Positions 5,744 to 12,910 of a stretch of 12,910 nt of DNA are shown in pieces (position 1 is the first letter of the stretch; each line of letters opens with the position of its first letter). The notes beneath the pieces were generated by a model. That model saw only the letters and a program-made list of their open reading frames with translations. It searched no databases and was not told the origin of the DNA. The position numbers were made by a program, and so were the translations under genes. Origin of the DNA: Discostella pseudostelligera (Eukaryota > Bacillariophyta > Thalassiosirophyceae > Thalassiosirales > Thalassiosiraceae); assembly GCA_036940085.1 (NCBI GenBank), contig JALLBK010000897.1, positions 1 through 12,910 of the forward strand, given 5' to 3'.

Positions 5744-7018
5744 TTGGAGATACAATTATCATGATGAACAATTGAACCTTCAACATCTATCATTGCATCC
5801 TCATCATAAGCACAACTAGTACAATGAGGATCCCAAGCATCAGTATCCGGAGTCAAGTAGACCAGTGGATAATCTTCCAAAGTTTCAATCTCGATGGAAG
5901 TAAGTTCACGAGTCGGTAAATAGGAAATACCATTCAACTTGAGATGGATTAGTAGGCCAGTCACAGGATCAAATGATTGATTGTGGCATCACTAGCCAAT
6001 TGAAACTTCAGAGTTTCATCAACAACCAATCCAGCCTCATGTATGATTAATGGGGGAATAAGATTGTGATCCATTGCTGGAACATACACTGCATTCCTCA
6101 TGATCAATATCATAGTTTTCAAATTAATTGGATCATCATAAGCCATTGCAACATCCAAAATCTCCACCATGTCAATCAGCGGAAGTGTTGATGAGAAAGG
6201 TGTTATGGTAGCATGTCTTCCAGTCCTACCAATTACAATTGTACCACCACCAGCAGCTGGCATATTGACATGAGAGTCGAGCTCTTTTGCCAAGGAATAT
6301 ACCATTACACCCGCCCGATATGCCACCAACCAGTGCAAGCCACGAGAGAGAGCAAACCAGCACTGGTAATGCATCATCCTCACCAATCTGCACTTGACAA
6401 GGACTGTGAAGAAGTCAGCTTGACTTCTACTTATCTTTCTTGTCTTCAAAATGCTTTGCAACTTCAGAGACTCCACCTCAGCCCACCTAAAAGTTTCCAA
6501 CTGTTCAGCCAACTGCAGTGCTGCCAATGCAGAACCAATAGTCACCTTCACAGCGGGAGAAATAGGAATTGGCATACTGGCCACCATTGCTGCCACAGTT
6601 GCCACCTGGGAGTCTGCCAATGCTTGCATCACCTCTGTGTTCTCAGCAGAAAAGGCAGAGAGTGCAGCCTTTTCTTTCTTAGCAGATTTATCACCTCCTC
6701 CAGGCTTGTTCTACTTTCCAGCCCCACCTGGCTTGCCCAATTTACCTCCATTGGATTTATTCCAAGCCGTTAACTCAGTGCATTGCTCCTTGGTGAGTTT
6801 CATGTACTCTTTCTTTGTATGATACTGGACTGGAGCCCCTGTATCACCAACATCAGGTTTGACATTAGTAGTACCCAAGCCACCAGCAACAGCACCAACA
6901 CTTGCATTCTCAACTTTCCCTTTCTTAGCCCAATTAGCAGCAGCAACAGGGCATACCAGTGCCAAATAAGCCACAGCATTCTCAAAGTTTACTCTTTTAT
7001 CAGCCTCATCCTGATAAT
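5744..7018 (-). pseudogene. Copia Gag C-terminal part and aspartic protease (decayed)
   Basis: The reading starts at the 7018 junction with DEADKRVNFENAVAYLALV. It passes through a Lys/Gly-rich stretch (LTKEQCTELTAWNKSNGG) to a stop near 6711, then is open from about 6701 to 5961. The protease motif is LDSHVNMPAAGGG, with the putative catalytic Asp at 6276-6278. A region with AMDHNLIPPLIIHEAGL follows. After a stop near 5961, FDPVTGLLIHLKLNG and LTPDTDAWDPH finish the protease-linker domain before the foldback insertion. Gag packages the RNA; the protease would mature the polyprotein. The Gag N-terminus is missing. The expected next Ala in DSHA appears as Val. Confidence 0.7.
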
Positions 7019-8040
7019 GGCTGCAACAGCCGCAAGCACCATTGGGTCAAGACAGGTATCGGGTACCCATGTCTGCACCTATGACCTACCCAGTGTCCCG
7101 GCACTCATCGCATACCTGCACGCAACCGCCGGATATCCAGTGAAGTCCACATGGCTTGCGGCCATCAAGCAGGGAGCATATACATCTTGGCCAGGACTCA
7201 CCTACACACTGGCCTCATGATATTGCCCCGGCGCCCCGGCGCCAATGAAACACTCTAAGGTCACATGGCACAACCATGCCAACACATATGCTCAACCAGG
7301 GCAGCACCCGTAGCACCACCTGCTCCGTCCACCACTACCACTACTACTGCCAACACTGTCAAACTCCACAAGATCCCAATCAACCGCATCTTCACCAACA
7401 ACACTGGACAATTCCACCCATGCTCCCACAGTGGCAATCAATACATCATGGTCGCCATGCACACCAGCAGCAATGCCATCCTTGTATGCCCATTTGCATC
7501 CAAACAAGATGCCCACTGCATTGCCGCCTACAACGACATGTACACACATCTGGCTACCACCAACTGGGCCCCAATGCTCCACATTATTGACAACGAGGCC
7601 AGCACCGCCTTCCAACAAGCTATCACCACCAACAACTGTACCTTCCAGCTTGTCCCACCGCATGTCCACTGACACAATTCAGCCAAACGAGCCATATGGA
7701 CATTCAAGGACCACTTCCTGGCCATCCTGGCTGGAGCTGCACCCACCTTCCTGGTCAACTGATGGGACCTGCTACTCCCACATGCTGAACTCATGCTCAA
7801 CCTACTCAGGCCCAGCAATGACCCTATCACTCCTACATCAGCTTGTGATGCCCTCTTTGGACAATACAATTTTGATGCAACCCCTATGGGACCAGCAGGG
7901 TGCCGGGTACTCATCCACAACAAATCAACCCTCAGACGATCGTGGGATTTTGCAGTCGGGAAGGTTTCTATGTGGGCCCCATTAGAGCATTACCGCTGCT
8001 ACCGTGGTTCAGTTCCACCACCACAACCTCCCTAGTCCAA
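7018..8040 (+). pseudogene. Copia pre-integrase and integrase (decayed)
   Basis: The pre-integrase part has YDLPSVPALIAYLHATAGYP and WPGLTY, ending in a TGA at 7218. After an 8-bp duplication the reading continues with GHMAQPCQHICSTR. The integrase core starts at NRIFTNNTGQF, where the expected catalytic Asp is Asn (7397-7399). It then has IIDNEAS (second Asp kept) and FQLVPPHVH, a TGA at 7670 and HNSAKRAIWTFK, where the expected catalytic Glu is Lys (7685-7687). The domain continues through another TGA (7760) to NFDATPMGPAGCRVLIHNK and ends after two compensating frameshifts around GFYVGP (7950-7985). It would have joined cDNA to the genome; it cannot now. Confidence 0.8.
7226..7241 (+). repeat. 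8-bp tandem duplication causing a frameshift
   Basis: CCCCGGCG occurs twice in direct succession. Taking out one copy joins YCPGA to NETL in one frame, as the copia family expects, so the second copy is a mutation. Confidence 0.8.
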
Positions 8041-8497
8041 ACCTTACCATGGAAGACAAAATCATCCATGCACTTCACGCCATCAACACTACCATGATGC
8101 AGACACCATCAGCACCATCCAACACTTGCAGCTATTGAGACCCTATGCTCCATCCTCCATAGCTTTAACCAGCAAACCAACCCACCACTACCAGGGGTGG
8201 GGCATCATACTGCCCACAACAGTACCCACCATACACTTGCGCATGACCCCACCGGTCCTAGCATCACCTCCAGGGTGCAACACCATGTACCAACTCCAGG
8301 GGTGGCCATGTGTTCAACACTACTGGAGACACAACAACCACAGCAGGAACAATGGATGACAATACCATCACACCCAGCAACCCAACGACAGCCTTCCAAT
8401 TGCCACCCACCACAACCAACCAATTTGCCTTGCTTGCGGAAATGGATCAGGATGACAACTGCAACAATGACCATACACCGGAAACCCACCTCCAGTC
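8041..8497 (+). other. Copia spacer between integrase and RT
   Basis: This holds low-complexity, Thr/Pro/Gln-coding sequence in all plus frames and no recognised domain. In related elements this is a poorly conserved linker. The first part of a 409-codon open frame (from 8310) lies here, but it is out of frame with the native protein until about 8725. Confidence 0.6.
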
Positions 8498-9539
8498 ATG
8501 GAGCCTGTCTTGGACACAGCAACAGGCGACCTCCTGGAACATTGCCAGTTGTGGCGCCATCTGGCGTACGAGGACGTTTGGGATGAGTCCTATGCCAATG
8601 AGCTTGGCCGCCTGTGCCAAGGCATTGGTGTCAGCCCTACCAACCCCACAAAACAAACTGTCGAGGGCACCAACACTTTCAAGCCAATCTGCTACCAAGA
8701 CATCCCGATCAACTGCCACATATCCGCATATCACCTACACATGTGTGGTTTGCGAAGTCTGCCCACAGAAAACCAACCCCAACCATACATGCATCACCAT
8801 CGGAGGGAACCGCATTTGCTACCCAGGGGACGCCGGCACCAAAAACGGCTCCCTCAAAATGGTCATACTTCTTCTCAACAGTACCATCTCAATCCCAGAA
8901 GCCAAGTTTGCTTGCTTTGACATCACCAATTTCTATCTCAGCACACCACTTGATTACCCAGAGTACGTATGCATCAAAATCACAGACATCCCACAGGAAT
9001 TCATTGATGAATACAACCTCACTGAATATGAACACAATGGATGGGTCTACTTTGAGATTAACAACAGAGTATATGGACTGAAGCAGGTGGGTCTCACCAA
9101 ACATGGGTATTACCAATGTGCAACAACACCAGGACTGTGGCGACACAAGTTGCATTCAGTGACCTTTGTCCTTATTGTTGATGACTTTGACATCCAATAC
9201 ATCCAGCGATGCCATGCTGAGCATATCCTAGAAGCACTCCAACAGGATTACTTGGTCACCACCGACTGGACAGGAACCAAGTTCACTGGAATTGACATCA
9301 AGTGGGACTGCACAAAATGCACATGCCATCTCTCTATGAAGAGATATATCAATGAAATGATGATCAAGTATGACCACCCATGTCTGCACAATCCACCACA
9401 GCATTCACCACATGCCCATTGCAAAATCATCTATGGTGCAAAGGAACAATTGGTCCCTGACACCGACACTAGCCCACCACTCAATGATGCCGGAATCAGG
9501 TGCATCCAAGGCATTATTGGCTCTCTCCTCTTCTACTAG
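8498..9539 (+). pseudogene. Copia reverse transcriptase (RVT_2), near-complete but damaged
   Basis: The native frame starts at 8498 (PVLDTATGDLLEHCQLWRHL, then NELGRLCQGIG). It shifts near 8725 into a long open frame ending at TAG 9537. RT motifs are TIGGNRICYPGD, FDITNFYLSTP (first catalytic Asp), NNRVYGLKQVG and the VDD active site in VLIVDDFDIQY. TTDWTGTKFTGIDIKWD, PQHSPHA and GIIGSLLFY follow. Between GLKQVG and LTKHGYYQ about ten codons seem to be deleted, so the enzyme would fail even without the frameshift. It would copy element RNA into DNA in a virus-like particle. Confidence 0.85.
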
Positions 9540-10303
9540 TCCCAAGTGGTCAACAACAAACTGCTTGCCACCCTCACCACCATCAGTTCACAACAAGCCA
9601 AAGCCATCAAAAACACTGCCAAGGCAGTCCACTAGCTCCTTGACTATGTTGCCACATACCTGGATGACAGTATCACCTACCAAGCCAGTTCCATGGTTCT
9701 TGCCGCACACTCTGATGCCAGCTTCCCACCGAACCAGGATCCCACAGCCGTGCAGGGGCACATGTATCTTCCTCTCTGATGATGACCCAATACCACAACA
9801 GAATGGATCCATACTCACCATTTCTCATGGCATTGGCTGCTGAGGCCAAACTTGTGGTGCTCTATAACACAGCAAGGGAAATTGTGCCACTCCATAATGC
9901 ACTCAAAGAAATGGGTTGGAAATAACCCAAATCACCCATCCAAACCAACAATTCGACTGCCACTGGATTCATCAATGACACCATCTTCCAACGGCAAATT
10001 AAGATGATCTGGATGAGCCTCCATTGGCTACTATGCTGTCACAAATCACAGGGCCAATTCCATTTTTATTCAGACAGGGGTATGACAAACCTGGCAGATT
10101 ACCGCACCAAGCATCGCCCACCAGCCTACCATCTAGCCCATCAAGCGACCCATGCTGGGTAGCACATCTCTGTTGTGCCTGCAGGGGTGTGTAGTAAGGT
10201 AAGGAGAAATAACAGCCAAATCACCAATAGCATCTGGCTGTCACCTCTTCCCATGCCAATGGTCACAGCCACACCAGAGCTGTTGCCACCCTCTAGCGAG
10301 TAG
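9540..10303 (+). pseudogene. Copia RNase H and C-terminal tail (decayed)
   Basis: After the TAG at 9537 the same frame goes on with VVNNKLLATLTTISSQQAKA, another TAG, LLDYVATYLDDSITYQ and AAHSDASF, which holds the first RNase H Asp. A shift near 9770 gives DDDPIPQQNGSILTIS, and further shifts lead to SPIQTNNSTATGF. There the expected Asp is Asn (9947-9949). LADYRTKHRPPAYH and a tail to TAG 10301 close the protein. The TKH...H motif is typical of copia RNase H ends. Confidence 0.8.
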
Positions 10304-10383
10304 TCCAAGCACCATGGTCATAAATCTAGTAGGTAGATTGTACCACCATTTAGTGCTCTTCTTCACAATCAATGGACTAGCAG
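10304..10383. other. Junction between copia and gag-like gene
   Basis: Eighty bases follow the copia stop. I see no LTR start, polypurine tract or gene here. Confidence 0.4.
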
Positions 10384-10390
10384 TCATGGT
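10369..10390 (+). repeat. 22-bp direct repeat, left copy
   Basis: TCAATGGACTAGCAGTCATG plus GT is repeated exactly at 10446-10467. The copies flank 55 bases (10391-10445) rich in GGTTGG. They may be a target-site duplication around a tiny insert or a local 77-bp duplication with divergence. Confidence 0.8.
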
Positions 10391-11081
10391 GGTAGTTGAG
10401 TGGGTTGGTTGCGGCTTCTAGTGGTTGGTTTGTTGGTGGGAGCATTCAATGGACTAGCAGTCATGGTCATCTCAAAGACATCATTCATAATTACCTGCTG
10501 CTGCTCTGTCACATTGCGAAGCTGCAATTTGGCTGACTTCTTTTTCAGTACCAGTTCCTGAATAGAAGTCTCAAGAGCCTCAGCATCATGTGTCTCCCTT
10601 GCGTGCAAGTGCATACTTGTTTCATCAGTGTCAGTATGTTCGCTGAGCAGAGTAGAACTTTGCTTGTGTGAGCTGGTACCAGACTTACTGCCAGCAGAGG
10701 AAGGATTACCTTTAGAAGAACTGACTGTTGCTCCTTCAAGTTTTCCAACTCTCCACGTAGTGACTGCAAGTTGGCATACTTCTCCTTTCGGATGATTTCC
10801 AAAGAATCCCATCTGGTAAACAGAATCTTGCGGATGTCCAGTGTCTGCTGGATATGATACAGAAACTGCTCAGGAGTCCCACCATCATAAATGCTCTTTG
10901 GAACCTTAAGATCCTCCGAAACTTTTATCTTCAACTGATGGAGTTCCCCCATGTTCTTTAAGACAGCGTCTTCAGAATTGGAGGTGGTGAGTGGCATGAA
11001 AGGAAGAGGAGGGCGATCACTCACCGACTTCTCACAATTGCGATTAGTTAAGCCCTCTGGCAATGTGTATTGCTGTGACAT
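10384..11081 (-). pseudogene. Gag-like protein, probably Ty3/gypsy (truncated)
   Basis: The start is ATG at 11079-11081 (MSQQYTLPEGL). The reading LTTSNSEDAVLKNMGELHQL, KIKVSEDLKVPKSIYDGGTP and EQFLYHIQQTLD resembles gag of stramenopile gypsy elements. This is remembered similarity, not searched. A Glu/Lys-rich coiled-coil-like stretch follows (EIIRKEKYANLQSLRGELEN). A frameshift near 10735 moves the reading to a Ser-rich linker and a second coiled-coil-like region (IQELVLKKKSAKLQLRNVTE, then EQQQVIMNDVF). The gene is cut off near 10446, and the last codons to TGA 10384 come from the inserted repeat. No zinc knuckle is present. It faces the gypsy pol fragment head to head. Confidence 0.55.
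10446..10467 (+). repeat. 22-bp direct repeat, right copy
   Basis: Exact match to 10369-10390. This copy lies inside the minus-strand gag-like reading (MTMTASPLNAP), suggesting that it is the original and the left copy the duplicate. Confidence 0.8.
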
Positions 11082-11105
11082 CTTAAAAATACTCAGTGAT
11101 TAAAC

Positions 11106-11169
11106 TTCAACTTGAAGTTGAAAAAAGTTGCTCGGGCAAAAAAAAGGTTGTTCAAGTTGGGACTTGAAC
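11106..11169. repeat. Two short inverted repeats at the gag/pol junction
   Basis: TTCAACTT and AAGTTGAA (11106-11122) are separated by one base; GTTCAAGT and ACTTGAAC (11150-11169) are separated by TGGG. Both share a CTTGAA-type core. They sit exactly between the minus-strand gag and the plus-strand pol fragment, where an inversion or end-joining must have happened. Confidence 0.75.
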
Positions 11170-11184
11170 TTGCTTCCTGGGATT

Positions 11185-11535
11185 GATGTCGAGGTACATC
11201 AAGTAGCATTTGATAGCATGAAAGCAGCCATTTCCAAGGATGTGGTGCTGGCCTACCCAGACTATACCAAAGTCTTTGAAGTGTACACTGNCACTTGGTT
11301 CAACCTCTGATAGAGTCTACAGATGGAGACTCATTCTTGAGGAATATGGTCCTGAGATAGTCTAAATTAAAGGAATCACAATACTGTTGCTGATGCAATA
11401 TCCCAATTGGATTTCAATCCACAATTGAATGTGACTCATGAGTGCCATCATCTCAGGAAACTGGGATATTCAGATGCACAAATAAGACATTTATACTGGA
11501 ATACCAAAACAATGGGTAAATTACATGAGTATATC
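11185..11535 (+). pseudogene. Gypsy RT C-terminus and RNase H (deleted inside)
   Basis: VAFDSMKAAISKDVVLAYPD followed by YTKVFEVYT is the classic gypsy RNase H start. The catalytic Asp expected right after VYT is lost at the N (11291). The reading jumps to DRVYRWRLILEEYGPEI, a stop, IKGI and, after a +1 shift, NTVADAISQLDFNPQLN. The protein then goes on with LGYSDAQIRHLYWNTKTMGK to a TAA near 11541. About 65-75 residues of RNase H are missing compared with intact relatives as I remember them. Confidence 0.7.
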
Positions 11536-11541
11536 CCAAAG

Positions 11542-12584
11542 CAACCACCTAGTCATGAGTAACAATAATACACTTACCATGAACTCTGTGTTCGTGAATC
11601 GCAGTGGTGAAGAGGAGGAAATATATCCTCTTACAGTAATTGATATTGTAAAGGCTCAACATGAAGATAAGACATTAGCATTCTACTTCAAAAATAATAA
11701 GGGTCTAGATGACTATCACCTTCAGATGTATGAAAATACTGAAGTTATTTGTAAAGATGGAAAAATGGTCATTCCCACATCATTACAAAAGAGGGCTGTC
11801 ATGTGGTATCACCACTAACTTCAGCACCCAGGACATACTCGCTTAGAAGAAACCCTGAAAGCTGCGATGTGCTGGAAAGGTATGCGGAATACTGTCCGGT
11901 CATATGTCAAAAAATGCCGCTCATGCAAAGTTCCAGTCAAATAAGTCAATTGGTATACAACACATGGTTGTGTAGATACCCACGCTGTCAACAAATAATT
12001 TATGACAATGGGAGCAAATTCAAACTGCATTTCGCAGCCTTATGTGATTCATATGGCTCAAGCATAAGCCAACCAGTGTTAAGAACCCACAAGCGAATGC
12101 TATCCTTGAGGGAGTTCATCAGGTGTTAATGAACATGCTTCGCACTGCTGAATTTGATATGGCAGATTCAGTAGACCCCAAGGACATCAGCACATTTTTA
12201 AATGATGCTGCATGGGCTACTATCCGCTCCACTTACCATACAGTACTTAAAGCCTCACCAGGTGCAGCGATATTTGGCAGGGATATGCTTTTTGACATTC
12301 CTTATCTTGTGGACTGGCATAAAATTGGAGAACATAGACAAAAGTTAACTGATCAAAACACTCTACGTGAAAACAGATCTAGAGTGGATTATGATTATCA
12401 AGTTAATGAAAAAGTACTGATTGCTAAGGATGGAATTCTCCGCAAAACAGAGTCTCGATATGATACTGTCCCTTGGACAATCATGTCAGTCCATACAAAT
12501 GGAACAATCACAGTTCAACGCGGACATAAATCACAACGAATTAATATTCAGAGAGTAATACCGTTTTATGAGGAGAACAAATAG
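11542..12584 (+). pseudogene. Gypsy integrase (core partly deleted)
   Basis: The segment opens with an acidic linker and IYPLTVIDIVKAQHEDKTLA. The HHCC zinc-binding domain follows: WYHH, a TAA at 11816, HPGHTRLEETL and CRSC (Cys codons 11915 and 11924). The part with the first catalytic Asp is deleted. The reading resumes with SQISQLVYNTWLCRYPRC and IIYDNGSKFK (second Asp). After a frameshift, NPQANAILEGV holds the catalytic Glu. From about 12069 to TAG 12582 the frame is open, ending with a GPY/F-like or chromatin-proximal C-terminal segment (KVLIAKDGILRKTESRYDT, then RINIQRVIPFYEENK). Confidence 0.75.
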
Positions 12585-12910
12585 GACACATGAGCAACCT
12601 ATTAAACTAACTTGAAAGTTATCCCCTTTCAAAAATCCCCTTACATTCTCCTACTCTCACAAGTCTTATGCTTACTGATAGAAAATAACTATCCTTGCAC
12701 TTTCTTTCCTCGCACTTATGACTGAGGGCTTGTTCACCCATCTTTTATCCAAAAGGGTTTTACTGGGTTTATTTTTCCTCACATAAGCCACCTGTGATAT
12801 TGTTCATCCATGGGGGCGAGTGACATGAGCCACCTGTTATGCACAGACAGGTGCCGGCTGAAGGCCAGGCATAGTGCAAGCTTTGGAGAGGCATCTAATT
12901 AGATCCTCTT
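12585..12910 (+). other. 3' flank of the gypsy element, possible LTR start
   Basis: No gene is seen in these 326 bases. The purine-rich GGGGGCGAG at 12812-12820 directly before TGACATGAGCC could be a polypurine tract with an LTR start. A direct repeat with 16 of 18 matches (ACATAAGCCACCTGTGAT at 12781 and ACATGAGCCACCTGTTAT at 12823) spans it, with a 42-bp period. The window ends before a second LTR end could be checked. Confidence 0.35.

Larger units (their letters stand above)
93..7018 (-). mobile_element. CoDi-like Ty1/copia retrotransposon, split by nested insertions
   Basis: Reading the minus strand from 7018 downward gives, in copia order, a Gag C-terminal part, an aspartic protease region, a Gag-pre-integrase region and the integrase. 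No LTR or Gag N-terminus is present at the 7018 end, where a plus-strand copia element begins. RT and RNase H would lie left of base 1. The body is interrupted by a 294-bp foldback element (5448-5741), a SINE (5002-5355), a hAT-like transposon (710-4478) and the palindrome at 1-92. Frameshifts and TGA stops are frequent, so it is dead. The CoDi (diatom copia) assignment comes from remembered family wording and should be tested by search. Confidence 0.75.
7018..10303 (+). mobile_element. Second Ty1/copia retrotransposon, truncated
   Basis: On the plus strand the order is pre-integrase, integrase, spacer, reverse transcriptase, RNase H and a C-terminal tail. This is the copia (INT before RT) order. 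Gag, protease and both LTRs are absent. It meets the minus-strand CoDi-like element head to head at about 7018. Its sequence is C- and A-rich and G-poor on this strand, unlike its neighbour, so the two belong to different lineages. Many stops and small indels disable it. Confidence 0.8.
11170..12584 (+). mobile_element. Ty3/gypsy pol fragment
   Basis: On the plus strand an RT C-terminus/RNase H portion precedes an integrase, the gypsy order (RT before INT). The 5' part of pol is missing. Two internal deletions are evident, one at the ambiguous base 11291 and one near 11935. Reading frames change several times, but the last 170 codons are open. Confidence 0.75.

Noticed and set aside
8310..8724. 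N-terminal part of the longest open frame (409 codons) as real protein sequence
   Set aside because: Copia motifs for this stretch are in another frame (from 8498). The open frame is native only from about 8725 on.
11120..11180. tRNA-like gene on the minus strand (B-box-like AGTTCAAGTCC and a downstream T-run)
   Set aside because: No A box at the right distance and the T stem does not pair; the match is part of the short inverted repeat at 11150-11169.

Overview
This window is eukaryotic and is a graveyard of transposable elements. I find no intact host gene. Five kinds of element are recognisable: two Ty1/copia retrotransposons, a Ty3/gypsy retrotransposon, a LINE, a hAT-like DNA transposon with a BED zinc finger, a tRNA-derived SINE and small palindromic MITE-like repeats. 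The copia protein wording (CoDi-like Gag, protease and integrase) resembles elements known from diatoms, so a diatom or related stramenopile is the best guess. This rests on remembered family resemblance, not on a search. CpG is scarce and many TGA stops sit where CGA (Arg) is expected, as in methylated, decaying repeats.

Layout: one CoDi-like copia element runs on the minus strand from about 7018 down past the left edge of the window. Gag and protease lie at 7018-5744 and the start of integrase at 4984-4487. The rest of integrase is at 709-93, and RT and RNase H should lie outside the window. It is broken by nested insertions. A hAT-like transposon (710-4478) is flanked by 8-bp target duplications (7/8 match), and removing it restores the copia reading frame. 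The hAT transposase reading is itself split by a 5'-truncated minus-strand LINE (about 3838-1946). A SINE (5002-5355) has 17-bp target duplications. A 294-bp palindrome-ended element (5448-5741) is another insertion, and a perfect palindrome with a 38-bp tandem repeat occupies 1-92.

The most interesting relation is that the SINE tail (about 5215-5347) matches the LINE 3' untranslated region (1976-2105) at about 86% by hand alignment, and both end in ATC repeats. This is the architecture of a SINE mobilised by a partner LINE, with both partners in one window.

Right of 7018, a second copia element lies head to head on the plus strand (7018-10303). It carries pre-integrase, integrase, reverse transcriptase and RNase H, all decayed. 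Three catalytic acidic residues appear to be lost through CpG-type changes. At 10384-11081 a gag-like gene lies on the minus strand, followed after two inverted repeats by a decayed Ty3/gypsy pol on the plus strand (11170-12584). The last 326 bases look like its 3' flank or LTR.
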